48,308 nt of DNA from Clostridiaceae bacterium (GTDB lineage: Bacteria > Bacillota > Clostridia > Lachnospirales > Lachnospiraceae): the NCBI GenBank assembly GCA_902362865.1, contig CABIYE010000026.1:1-48308 (forward strand), in the 5' to 3' direction. Below are positions 39,119 through 48,226 of this stretch, one piece after another. The notes below the pieces were generated by a model, which ran no database searches, was not told where the DNA came from, and was given only the letters and a program-made list of their open reading frames with translations. Position 1 is the first letter of the stretch. Every line of letters begins with the position of its first letter. Made by a program: the position numbers and the translations under genes.

Positions 39119-39706
39119 TTATTCTGCTGCATCGGCACTCTCTTCCGGTTCTTCTGCAGACGCATTGTGAACCTCATACACAGTGGCTACTACAGTCTCC
39201 AAATCTGTGTGTAAATCAACATCTTTGTCAGAAGCAATTGCCAGATCCTTCACAAAAATCGTATCACCCACACGCATATTGCTTACATCGACTTCTACTT
39301 TTTCAACCAATGCGTCAGGAGCTGCCTTGTACTCAATCTCATGCAATAACTGTTGTAAAACGCCTGTCGTCACTTTGTCATGATGCAGAAGGACAACCTC
39401 GGCAACAGAATGTACCTTTTCACCCTTGACCAGAGCCTGAAAATCAATTTCATCTACCTGGCCCTTCAGCGCATTAAACTGGATATCCTTAAGTAATACA
39501 TCATACTTTTCACCTTCTACATCCAGCATAATCTGACTGCCTTTGCCGTGCTCTTTCAGAAGTTTATCAACTTCTTTTTTGTCCAATTTCAGCGGTATAG
39601 ATTTTTCAATTTTCTTTCCAAATAAATTTCCTGTAACAAATCCTTCCCGTCTAAGTCTTTTTGCTTTCGTTTCCAAGTTTCTTTTTTCAGCTTTTAAAGT
39701 ATTCAT
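39119..39706 (-). CDS. rplY: 50S ribosomal protein L25 / general stress protein Ctc
   Basis: The 195-residue, two-domain TL5/Ctc-type L25 begins MNTLKAEKRNLETKAKRLRR, an RNA-binding N-terminal domain for 5S rRNA. A beta-rich C-terminal domain (PDALVEKVEVDVSNMRVGD) and an acidic tail rich in Glu/Ala follow. The N-terminal helix is more basic than usual. It is monocistronic with its own terminator. The gap 39707-39881 holds its promoter region (a TATAAT lies near 39801) and no gene. Confidence 0.88.
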   Translation of the reverse strand: MNTLKAEKRNLETKAKRLRREGFVTGNLFGKKIEKSIPLKLDKKEVDKLLKEHGKGSQIMLDVEGEKYDVLLKDIQFNALKGQVDEIDFQALVKGEKVHSVAEVVLLHHDKVTTGVLQQLLHEIEYKAAPDALVEKVEVDVSNMRVGDTIFVKDLAIASDKDVDLHTDLETVVATVYEVHNASAEEPEESADAAE

Positions 39707-39881
39707 TTATCTTTTCCTCCTAAAACTGAATGCTTAGCGGGCCTGTTCCATCTCTTATACAGCAGGTCCAGTTAAGTATTTCCTTTTTTGTTACATATGT
39801 ATTATAACACCGCAAACAAGAAAATACTGCACAAACTTGCATCTTTTTTACGGGAAATTTAAGTATCTTTTCATAAAAAAT

Positions 39882-42800
39882 CTAATTATCATACAACTTC
39901 ATAAAACGCTGAATAATTGTAGCGCATTCTGCACGGTTTGCATTTCCCTGCGGGTCAATCTGCGTTTCGTTATATTTTCCGACGATAATACCGTTGCCTA
40001 CAGCCCACCGCATTGCTTCTTTTGCAAATTCACTGACTGCTGACGCATCCTGGAACTTGCTGAAATCTGCTTTTATACTGGTGTCATACTCTTTGTAATT
40101 TGCATAACGGTACATCATAACTGCCATCTGTTCACGGTTAATTCTATCAGAAGGTCCGAACAATTTGGTGTCATCGTACCCCTTTACAACGCCTGTATCC
40201 GCCGCCCATAAGACTGCATTTGCAAACCAGTCCGTCTTCAGAACATCCGGAAAGACATTTTTGTACTCTACTGCCGGTGTACCGTTTATTCTATAAAGTG
40301 TCGTTGCAAACTGGGCGCGCGCCAGCGTATCATTCGGTCCAAAATGTGTGCCTGTAAGGCCGGTCATAATCCTATTATCATAGACATACTGTACCGCATC
40401 CTCAAACCAGTCGCCTTCCCTTACATCATCGAATATGTCTTTTACCCGTTCTTTAACATCCGGTTCAAGATCTGGTGTTGGATCTGGTGTTGGATCTGGT
40501 GTTGGATCTGGTGTTGGATCTGGTGTTGGATCTGGTGTTGGATCTGGTGTTGGATCCGGCGGAGTAACAGGTTTCTCTTCCAAGGCAGACTGTGCCTCTG
40601 TCAGTACTTGCAACACTCTGTTCACTTCTTTCTGCGTTGCATCCTCCCGGCCATTTACTTCGACTGCTGCCTCAAGTGCTTTTTCATATGCGCTCCAGCT
40701 TTCTTCCGTATATTTATCCTTGTCGGATGTCGGAACTGCATTTTTAATAGCTTCCATCAAAGATGTCTTGTCCGCCGGAATTTTCTCGTAAACTTCAATC
40801 TTATCTACCGTAATCGGTTTGGTTCCGGTTACACGCACCTTTAACACATGTTTACCGTTTTCCAGATTTCCCGAATCGTAAAGGAGAACCTGATTCGCTC
40901 TGGAAGCGCTGTAAAAATCTACCATCGTCTCTTCGCCATCGTCAATGGAAAATGCCCCGATACCGTGATGAGCCGCCACAGAAGCATAGTACTTCACAGA
41001 AGTGCCTGTAAAAGCAAAGGTCAGATATTCATCCTGCACATCAGACCATTTTTCATCTCCCTGATAGCATCCTTCCGTCAATGTAGTATCCCACTCTCTG
41101 CTTGCATAATTGATTTGGAATTCGCCGGTTCCCATATCTGAATCATTTACTACCTTTTTAGGCGCCGTATAATCAAAATCAATCACTACCCGGTCAGCAT
41201 TCACATAATATCCGGAAGCACTTGCATTCTTCTCTCCGGTTACACGTACCTTCAGCACATGTTCCCCGTCGTCCTTCAGAAGTCCTGAATCAAAGAGCAG
41301 CACAGAACCCTGTCTGGAAGCTGAATAACAATCTACCAGCACTTCTTCGCCGCCATCAATGGAAAATGCCGCAATTCCGTGCGCCGGAGCCTTTGCTCCG
41401 TAATACTGGATGTTCGGTCCTTCAAAACGGATTTCGCAGGTATCTCCTGCCACATTCGTCCAGTGGTTATCTCCCTTATATGCAGTTGACTCTGTTCCAT
41501 ATTCCCAGCCGGTTCCCTGGAAATTAAACTGATACAATCCGCTGCCTGCCATGCTGTCGTTAATATTGTACTGCGACGGAAGTTCCGGCTGCTCATATCC
41601 GGAACCTGTGGAAGCAGGAACCAGGTTATCTGCTTCAAATGCCTTGATTTCTACACTGCACGCAGCAGATTCCAGGCCATCGGAAACCACTTCAAATTCT
41701 GCCGTTCCGGTCTTTCCATATACGGACTGCACCAGGAATGCAATCTTTCCGCCTTCCAGCTTTACGTCTTTTTCAGAAATCAAAGTAGTCTCTGTTCCTG
41801 ACTTTTGTACCACATTTACCACATTATCTGCAAACGGGACTTCATTTCCTTCTGCGTCCAACGCTGTCACTGTCACACTCGTCATATCCGTTCCGTCTGC
41901 CGTCAATGTACTGTAATCTGCCTTTGCAACCAATCTGACAGCTTCACCCGGTGTCTTCTTTACCTGTTCTTCCACTGCTTCGCCGTCAATATAACCAACT
42001 GCCTTAATCTCTCCCTCTTCATAGGAAACATTTTTAAATTCATAAATCGGATGCGGCAGATTCGTGTATTTATTCGGCGTAATTCTTCCTTTGGAAACGC
42101 CATTTACAAACAATTCTACTTCATCACAATTGCTGAATACATAGACGGTTGAAGTCGTATCCTTCGTCCAGTTGTTCGCAATATAGACCATCGGTCCGAC
42201 TTCCTCTGCATCCTGCTGCGTACGGTACGCCCATGCAACCGGCTTTTCATGACGGAAAATATCATATAATCCACTGTAGAATACGTGCCCTGTTCTGGTA
42301 TAATTTACTTCATTATTATAGTCAAACATGCTCCAGCCAAAGCCACCGGCTACCGTATCATTTGCATAAAAGTAATCTACGTATTTCATGAAAGAATCTA
42401 CAAACTGCTGTGCCAGGGCATCAGAAGTTCCCGCAACCCCGCCGCCGTTAAACCAGCACTCATTGGAATGCTCTGTTACCAGATAGGACTTGCTGAATGT
42501 TGACAAAAGATTCTCATCTCTGTTGTTGTTCATTCCGGGATAACGATAATTCACCGTCAGAAGGTCTGTAGCAATATCCTCCAGCTTTCCATTCTTTACA
42601 TGATTATCGAAAAAGTATTCCCAGCGCACGCCATGGGTAGGCCGTGTAGGATCCAGCTCTTTCGCAATTGCCTGACATTCCTGATTGAATTCCTGGACAT
42701 CAGCAGTCTGTGCCTCTGATTCATTCGGCACCACGCCCCAGCTGATAACGGAAGGGTGATTCCGGTCACGCAAAATCAGTTCCCGCAAATTCGTCTTGAA

Positions 42801-44021
42801 ATTCTCCTTCCACTCAGAGTCTCCCACATGCTGCCATCCCGGCGGTTCAGTAAATACAAGAAGCCCTATCTCATCACAACGGTTCATAAAGGCCGGATCC
42901 TGCGGATAATGCGAACAGCGCACCGCATTGATTCCATTTGCCTTAATCAGATCGGCATCCTGTTCCTGCAATTTGTCCGGCACTGCCCGTCCAATCCATG
43001 GCCACTGTTCATGACGGTTAATTCCCACAATCTCCAGCTTCTCTCCGTTCAGATAGAAGCTTCTGTTATCCGTCTCTTCCTTAAACTCAAAATAACGCAT
43101 ACCAAAAACAGTATCATAGGTATCAATGACCGCATCGCCGTCTTTCACAGTAGTTACTAAAGTGTACAGATATGGATCATCTACATCCCAGAGATGGGGA
43201 TTCGCAATTTTATCCGTCTCAACTGTCACGGTCGTCTCTTTTCCTGCAGCCAGCTCTTCCTTCACAGGTGCCGTTGCTACAGTCTTATCCTCTTTATCCT
43301 TCACTGTAGTTTCAATCGTATAAGTCTTGTCTTGCGCCAGCTTATTGGAAATATCTACCTGGGTATTCACAACACCGCTGCCGTCTTCCAGTCCCGGTGT
43401 TGTCACAAATGTCCGTTCTACATAAACCGGTTCGGTAATTGTCATATGGACATCTCTGACAATTCCGCCAAACAGACAGTAATCCACATTGCCTCCTTCC
43501 GGCGGAATCTGCGTCTGTTTCTGCGAATCCACACGAACCGCCAGCACATTATCCTTCCCGTCTGTATATACCGCATCAGAAATATCAACGGTAAAGCCGG
43601 TATATGCCCCATCATGCTCTGCAAGAAGCTGTCCGTTCAGATAAACTTCCGCAACGGTCGCTACCCCTTCAAACTCCACCATAATATTTCTTCCCGCATA
43701 CTCCTCGGAAAGTGTAAAATGTCTCCGATACCAGGAAACAAAACGGTAAGAGTCAATCTCTTTCTGAAAATCATTTCCCTTATGTCCCTGTAAAATGGTG
43801 TTAGCGTGGGGAACGGAAACCTGTTCAAATCCGGAGTCGTCCAGATTCACACTCTCTCCGTTTGAATAGTCGACACTACTGTACAGCCAGTTCGTATCAA
43901 AGTTCAGCACTTCTCTCCCGGAGGCTTCTGCCGCACTTACTTTCTGCATTCCGCTTACAGGAATACAAGTCACTGCCATCAATATGCCAAGCAGCAGAGC
44001 CAGCCATCTTCTTTGTTTCAT
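39882..44021 (-). CDS. Secreted SLH-anchored GH2 glycosidase (beta-galactosidase-like)
   Basis: This 1379-residue surface enzyme has a signal peptide (~1-31), GH2 sugar-binding and Ig-like domains (~35-315) and a TIM barrel (~320-600) with acid/base Glu in WGVVPNES (~433) and probable nucleophile Glu in LVTEHSNE (~519). DUF4982-like and bacterial Ig domains follow to ~805, then two related ~110-residue beta modules (~830-960, ~965-1068; both with YSASR and HVLKVRVTG), a FIVAR-type helical bundle (~1075-1145), a Pro-Asp-Pro-Thr linker (~1154-1184) and three SLH domains binding the cell-wall polymer. AAGGAGG precedes ATG. A YesN/YesM pair and sugar-binding lipoprotein lie upstream. Confidence 0.92.
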   Translation of the reverse strand: MKQRRWLALLLGILMAVTCIPVSGMQKVSAAEASGREVLNFDTNWLYSSVDYSNGESVNLDDSGFEQVSVPHANTILQGHKGNDFQKEIDSYRFVSWYRRHFTLSEEYAGRNIMVEFEGVATVAEVYLNGQLLAEHDGAYTGFTVDISDAVYTDGKDNVLAVRVDSQKQTQIPPEGGNVDYCLFGGIVRDVHMTITEPVYVERTFVTTPGLEDGSGVVNTQVDISNKLAQDKTYTIETTVKDKEDKTVATAPVKEELAAGKETTVTVETDKIANPHLWDVDDPYLYTLVTTVKDGDAVIDTYDTVFGMRYFEFKEETDNRSFYLNGEKLEIVGINRHEQWPWIGRAVPDKLQEQDADLIKANGINAVRCSHYPQDPAFMNRCDEIGLLVFTEPPGWQHVGDSEWKENFKTNLRELILRDRNHPSVISWGVVPNESEAQTADVQEFNQECQAIAKELDPTRPTHGVRWEYFFDNHVKNGKLEDIATDLLTVNYRYPGMNNNRDENLLSTFSKSYLVTEHSNECWFNGGGVAGTSDALAQQFVDSFMKYVDYFYANDTVAGGFGWSMFDYNNEVNYTRTGHVFYSGLYDIFRHEKPVAWAYRTQQDAEEVGPMVYIANNWTKDTTSTVYVFSNCDEVELFVNGVSKGRITPNKYTNLPHPIYEFKNVSYEEGEIKAVGYIDGEAVEEQVKKTPGEAVRLVAKADYSTLTADGTDMTSVTVTALDAEGNEVPFADNVVNVVQKSGTETTLISEKDVKLEGGKIAFLVQSVYGKTGTAEFEVVSDGLESAACSVEIKAFEADNLVPASTGSGYEQPELPSQYNINDSMAGSGLYQFNFQGTGWEYGTESTAYKGDNHWTNVAGDTCEIRFEGPNIQYYGAKAPAHGIAAFSIDGGEEVLVDCYSASRQGSVLLFDSGLLKDDGEHVLKVRVTGEKNASASGYYVNADRVVIDFDYTAPKKVVNDSDMGTGEFQINYASREWDTTLTEGCYQGDEKWSDVQDEYLTFAFTGTSVKYYASVAAHHGIGAFSIDDGEETMVDFYSASRANQVLLYDSGNLENGKHVLKVRVTGTKPITVDKIEVYEKIPADKTSLMEAIKNAVPTSDKDKYTEESWSAYEKALEAAVEVNGREDATQKEVNRVLQVLTEAQSALEEKPVTPPDPTPDPTPDPTPDPTPDPTPDPTPDPTPDLEPDVKERVKDIFDDVREGDWFEDAVQYVYDNRIMTGLTGTHFGPNDTLARAQFATTLYRINGTPAVEYKNVFPDVLKTDWFANAVLWAADTGVVKGYDDTKLFGPSDRINREQMAVMMYRYANYKEYDTSIKADFSKFQDASAVSEFAKEAMRWAVGNGIIVGKYNETQIDPQGNANRAECATIIQRFMKLYDN
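40468..40556 (-). repeat. 12-bp tandem repeat encoding the PDPT linker
   Basis: About seven copies of a near-identical 12-base unit (GGATCTGGTGTT on the plus strand) encode (Pro-Asp-Pro-Thr)n between the FIVAR and SLH parts of the GH2 enzyme. Units are almost perfect at DNA level. Copy-number change would keep frame and alter linker length. Confidence 0.9.
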
Positions 44022-44114
44022 AATTTCTCTCCTCCTTTCTCATACTTCTACATTCTATAAAATTTCCGCAAAAGTTTTAAGATGGTTTTTGGGATGGTTT
44101 TGTTTGTTTTTTTG

Positions 44115-45872
44115 TCATCTTTCTTGTTTCTTTATGACAGGAATACGGAAGGAAATGCTGGTTCCCTGCCCCGGCTCGCTAATAATCTGAAATTCACAGG
44201 ACTCTCCATATAAAAGCTGAAGCCGCCGGTATACATTTTTCAGGCCAATCCCTTTTTCTCCCTGCTCTCCCTGACACTGCTGCTTTAACAACTCCAACTG
44301 TTCTTTCTCCATTCCCTTGCCGTCATCACTAACCTGGAAGTACACCCATTCTCCTTCCCGGGAAATCGAAATGGTAAGGCAGCTCCCTTTAATCTCCTGT
44401 TCCATCCCGTGTATGATACTATTCTCCACAAGAGGCTGCAGTAAAAAGCCTGGCATATAAAAGCCTCTCGTCTCTTCATCCACCTGGTATACAACCCTGA
44501 TTTTATCTTCGAAACGGCTTTCCTGGATAAACAGATAGTTCTTTACAATCTGCATCTCTTCCTCAATCGTAACCATGTCCGCACGTTTGATGCTGGCGCG
44601 GAGTATCTTTGCCAAAGCCACAGAAATCTCTGATATTTTTTCATTTCCGGCAGCAAATCCCAGCCAGCTTATCGTATCCAGGCTATTATAAAGGAAATGA
44701 GGATTAATCTGCATTTTCAGGAAACTAATCTCTGCCTCCTTATTCTCCAATTCCAGCAGATATACCTGCTCCATAAGCTTCTGGATACTATCAGCCATGT
44801 GATTGTATGCTTCTCCAATCTGTCCAATCTCATCCTCTGTCTGCACCTCCACACGGGAATCCAGTTTCCCGGCTCCAAACTGAGACATGCTCTCCAGCAG
44901 TTCACCCACAGGTTTCAAAAGTTTCTGTATTGCTACCACAATCAGAATCAATGACACCACCAGCACGATACACAACATCAGCGCCATCTGCCAGGCAACC
45001 GTAAGAATACTGTTCCAAAACTGACTGCTGCTGACAGTTGTAACCAAGGCCCAACCGTTCTCCATTGCATCTTCTATATAATAATAGCTTTTTTCCCCGG
45101 AAACAGGATCCTTAATTGTTTGCGGAGCCTCTCTCAAGAGTTCACGCAGGTCGTACGGAAAGGTTTTTCCTAGAACATTCTCTTCATTAGATGTCACAAT
45201 TGCGTTTTTATCGTTGACAAGATAAATCTTCCCTGAATAAGTGTCCGAAACTGCTGACAGCTGATTGCCCAGATATCCATTTTTACAGATAATCACCATG
45301 TATCCCAGCGGTTCCATGTTCTCCAGATTTAAAATTGCCCGCCCCATACAAATACAATGCTCTTCTCCCGCCATCCCCCATAATGAAGCTCCATTTGCCT
45401 CATAAATCGCCTCCTCTGTCATAGAATACTCCAGATACTCACGGTTGGTTGTTCCGACAAAAATTTCGCCTCCTTCTCTGGGGTAGATTCGGAAGGAAAT
45501 GATGCCCTCCATATTAAAAACATTTCCTCGGACCTGCTGGGAGATTTCCGTCTCGTAATTAAAAATACTCCCTTCCTCGGACACGGCATCTGGGACAGCA
45601 TTTTTTTCATTGATTATTTTCAGGTTTTCCTGCACCACCCGGTCTGTCAGAACCGACACAGAAAACTGATCAATCTGTTCCTCCATATTACGAATATTCT
45701 CAGCAGACATATCCGTAATATCTGCCATATGTGAATCCGCCTGCTGTCTGTATATATGATCAAACCTGAGAAAAAAAGAGGAAAAAAGTACAATGCCAGT
45801 CACCAGGAACAACACCATATATATATAAAATAATTTTGCCGAAATACTGCCGGATTGCTTCTTCCATTTCAT
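44115..45872 (-). CDS. YesM/LytS-type sensor histidine kinase
   Basis: The 585-residue kinase has a membrane helix (~12-32), a large extracellular dCache-like sensor (~35-290), a second helix (~295-320), a HAMP domain, coiled coil, then the His_kinase core. The phospho-His is in QINPHFLYNSLD, LLQPLVENSIIHG is the N-box, and DDGKGM and GEKGIGLKNVYRRL the G-boxes. It starts in an ATGA overlap with the YesN gene. It likely senses a carbohydrate, perhaps with the lipoprotein encoded first. Confidence 0.92.
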   Translation of the reverse strand: MKWKKQSGSISAKLFYIYMVLFLVTGIVLFSSFFLRFDHIYRQQADSHMADITDMSAENIRNMEEQIDQFSVSVLTDRVVQENLKIINEKNAVPDAVSEEGSIFNYETEISQQVRGNVFNMEGIISFRIYPREGGEIFVGTTNREYLEYSMTEEAIYEANGASLWGMAGEEHCICMGRAILNLENMEPLGYMVIICKNGYLGNQLSAVSDTYSGKIYLVNDKNAIVTSNEENVLGKTFPYDLRELLREAPQTIKDPVSGEKSYYYIEDAMENGWALVTTVSSSQFWNSILTVAWQMALMLCIVLVVSLILIVVAIQKLLKPVGELLESMSQFGAGKLDSRVEVQTEDEIGQIGEAYNHMADSIQKLMEQVYLLELENKEAEISFLKMQINPHFLYNSLDTISWLGFAAGNEKISEISVALAKILRASIKRADMVTIEEEMQIVKNYLFIQESRFEDKIRVVYQVDEETRGFYMPGFLLQPLVENSIIHGMEQEIKGSCLTISISREGEWVYFQVSDDGKGMEKEQLELLKQQCQGEQGEKGIGLKNVYRRLQLLYGESCEFQIISEPGQGTSISFRIPVIKKQER

Positions 45873-46714
45873 AGAGACAACCCCACCTGCCCGCCTGCTG
45901 CATTTTCTAATATAACTGGAAAGCGAATATCGGAAAGCTTCTGGTCTGCCTTTTTATACTCAGATGGGCTGCATCCGAATGCCTTTTTAAACACCTGGGA
46001 AAAATACCTCTGATCGCGAAATCCTGATTTTTCACATACAATATTGATTCTTTCGCCTTCCTGAAGAAGTTTTGCCGCGTTCATCAAACGGATAGCGTTT
46101 AGGATATTCACAAAAGAATAGCCCGTCTCCTGCTTTATCTTCTTCGATACATAGCTGGTTGTAAAATAATACTTTTCGGATAATTCATTCAGAGTAATGG
46201 GCTCTGCAAATTCTTGCGCCATATCCGTAAGCATTTCCATAACAACCTTCGACACCCTTGGAAAACGATTCCGCACCTGTGTCACGGTATCAAAGGTTCC
46301 TTCACTTCTCTCGTGTTCTCTTACAAGCTGCTTCTGATAGCGTTCCTGTTCCAGTCTGTTCTTTACTTCTGCAATGGTCTGCAGGATTTCTCTTGGGCTT
46401 ACCGGTTTCAATAAATATTCATATACGCCGCTGCGGATTGCCTCACGGGCATATTCAAATTCCGAAAAGCCTGACAAAATCACAATTGCCATATCAAGAG
46501 AATACTTTTTGTGCATCTGTGCCAGTTCAATCCCCGTCATTCCCGGCATACGAATATCGAAGATACCAATATCAACCGGCTGAGATAAAAGAATTCTCTT
46601 AGCTTCCGCCCCATTACTGGCTGAAAGCACCTCTTCTATCCCAATGGACTTCCAATCCAGGCTGAGCAGCCCTTTACGAATTACGCTTTCGTCATCTGCT
46701 ATTAATAATCTCAT
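45869..46714 (-). CDS. YesN-type response regulator with AraC DNA-binding domain
   Basis: The 281-residue protein has a receiver domain (LLIADDE, phospho-Asp in IGIFDIRMPGM, K in EYLLKPVS), a linker helix, and a C-terminal AraC domain with two helix-turn-helix motifs (LSEKYYFTTSYVSKKIKQETG and VCEKSGFRDQRYFSQVFKKAFG). ATGA overlaps on both sides couple it to the binding-protein gene and the kinase. The GH2 gene 94 bases after the kinase is the likely target. Confidence 0.92.
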   Translation of the reverse strand: MRLLIADDESVIRKGLLSLDWKSIGIEEVLSASNGAEAKRILLSQPVDIGIFDIRMPGMTGIELAQMHKKYSLDMAIVILSGFSEFEYAREAIRSGVYEYLLKPVSPREILQTIAEVKNRLEQERYQKQLVREHERSEGTFDTVTQVRNRFPRVSKVVMEMLTDMAQEFAEPITLNELSEKYYFTTSYVSKKIKQETGYSFVNILNAIRLMNAAKLLQEGERINIVCEKSGFRDQRYFSQVFKKAFGCSPSEYKKADQKLSDIRFPVILENAAGGQVGLSL

Positions 46715-47991
46715 TCTCTTACATCCTCCTTCTGCAAAGCATCCAGTACCGTTTTCACATCTTTCCCCTGCCCAATTTCTACGCAGCTTTGATTAAAACG
46801 ATTTCCGCTGCCGGCATCTACGCGGTCAAACCATGGAGTCAATACCTTCTGTTGTTCAAAACAGGCAAGCACATCCTGACACAAGGAAGAAAGCCTGCCT
46901 TCGTCCATCCGAATATCAGTAGCGGGAATCCGTCCGCATTCATATAAAAGCATCGAAGCATTTTCCTCATTTGACCAGAACTTCAAAAAAGCAACTGCCG
47001 CCTCTACATCTTCACAATTGGATGTAACCGCATAAGAATTATCGAGAGCCCCTACTACTATATTCTGGTATTCTTCCTTCACAGCTGGCAGTATAAAACA
47101 GCCGATATTTGGATTATCAAGATTAGAAGCATCCCAGGAACCATTAAAATACATCGCTGCCTTCTCTTCTTGAAAAAGCCACTTCGCTCCACCTGAACTG
47201 AGTTCCGCGAATCCATCCGCAAAATATCCCTTTGCGGCCTCTTCCTGAAAAAGTTTTGCGGCCTCTTCCATGCCTTCATCGTTCCATCCGCGCGTCCCGT
47301 TTTTAATTCCTTCATACAATTCCACCCCGGCGATTCCATTACTCAACTGCTGGATATACTGGGATACCATCCACGCATCATCGGCAGCCGCCGCCATAGC
47401 AACCGGCGTGACGCCATTGGCAAGCAATGTTTCACAGACCTGACAGTATTCCTCATACGTCTCAGGGACTTCCAGCGAATATTTCTCAAAAATCTCCTTA
47501 TTATAATACATAACGGCAATACAGCGGGCTGTCGGTATCCCATACGCTTCCCCTCCATAAGTCTCCAGCTCAAGTGTTCCTGCCTGAAAGCTTTTCTTCC
47601 AATCCGGGTCGGCATCCAGATATTCCTGAAGGCTTACAATTTTCCCGGCATTTACAAAATTCTCCAGATACCCCAACTCCCATGTATAAATAATATCCGG
47701 CTGGGTATCTGTCGCCATCATAGTTGCAAGCCTTGCTTTATACTCCGCATTGCCGACAAATTCAGGTTCAATCGTTACATCATAATTATTTTCTTCATTA
47801 AATCTATCTATAATTTCCTGATAATCGTCAACAAAAGCATCTGAAGCCGTTCCATTCAGCAATACAGTTAATACCTTCTTTTCCTCTTCTCCTGCATCTT
47901 TGCTTCCGGAATTTTCTCCTTCTTTTCCGCAGCCTGCAAGCAATCCCGCACACAGGATGCCCGCCAACCCAATCCATATTTTTCTCTTCAT
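46711..47991 (-). CDS. Extracellular sugar-binding lipoprotein (ABC-type solute-binding protein)
   Basis: 426 residues from ATG 47991. The lipoprotein signal ends at LLAGCGKEG (Cys lipobox), followed by a family-1-type carbohydrate-binding fold (DDYQEIIDRFNEENNYDVTIE, TQPDIIYTWELGYLENF, AAMYFNGSWDASNL). No permease or ATPase genes accompany it. Instead it is fused by ATGA overlap to a YesN/YesM pair. It may be a dedicated co-sensor that hands bound sugar to the kinase, as described for XylFII-LytS in Clostridium, or an orphan transporter subunit. Confidence 0.9.
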   Translation of the reverse strand: MKRKIWIGLAGILCAGLLAGCGKEGENSGSKDAGEEEKKVLTVLLNGTASDAFVDDYQEIIDRFNEENNYDVTIEPEFVGNAEYKARLATMMATDTQPDIIYTWELGYLENFVNAGKIVSLQEYLDADPDWKKSFQAGTLELETYGGEAYGIPTARCIAVMYYNKEIFEKYSLEVPETYEEYCQVCETLLANGVTPVAMAAAADDAWMVSQYIQQLSNGIAGVELYEGIKNGTRGWNDEGMEEAAKLFQEEAAKGYFADGFAELSSGGAKWLFQEEKAAMYFNGSWDASNLDNPNIGCFILPAVKEEYQNIVVGALDNSYAVTSNCEDVEAAVAFLKFWSNEENASMLLYECGRIPATDIRMDEGRLSSLCQDVLACFEQQKVLTPWFDRVDAGSGNRFNQSCVEIGQGKDVKTVLDALQKEDVRE

Positions 47992-48066
47992 TTCATTTTC
48001 TCTTTTCCCATAATATATCTTTTTTAAGTATAACACACCAATTTCTTACAGACTAGAATAAACAGA

Positions 48067-48095
48067 AAAAAGCATGCGTGTAAACATGCTCTTTT
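48067..48095 (-). terminator. Terminator after the SLH protein fragment
   Basis: AGCATG/CATGCT arms around an 8-base loop, followed by TTTTTT on the minus strand. Confidence 0.7.
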
Positions 48096-48107
48096 CCTTC
48101 AGTCTTT

Positions 48108-48226
48108 CTATTTATATTTCTCTAAAAATCTCATAATAATAATTGCACATTCTGCGCGGCTCGTATTACCCTGCGGATCCAGGCGCCAGGTACCGTCTTC
48201 ATTTTCTTTTCCTTCAATGATTTCGT
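48108..48226 (-). pseudogene. C-terminal SLH-domain fragment
   Basis: Read from TAG 48110-48108 upstream, the frame gives EIIEGKENEDGTWRLDPQGN followed by TSRAECAIIIMRFLEKYK, the end of a third SLH repeat, like the tail of the GH2 enzyme (DPQGNANRAECATIIQRFM). The SLH similarity ends at about 48226, where a short palindrome and A/T-rich DNA begin. The gene is therefore either cut by an insertion or truncated. Confidence 0.7.

Noticed and set aside
40468..40556. CRISPR-like array
   Set aside because: Units are 12 bp, contiguous and in frame with a coding linker; there are no spacers.
40344..40844. Plus-strand frame with a striking Ile-Trp-Cys-Trp repeat
   Set aside because: The repeat is the complement of the PDPT linker repeat in the GH2 gene; nothing supports translation on this strand.
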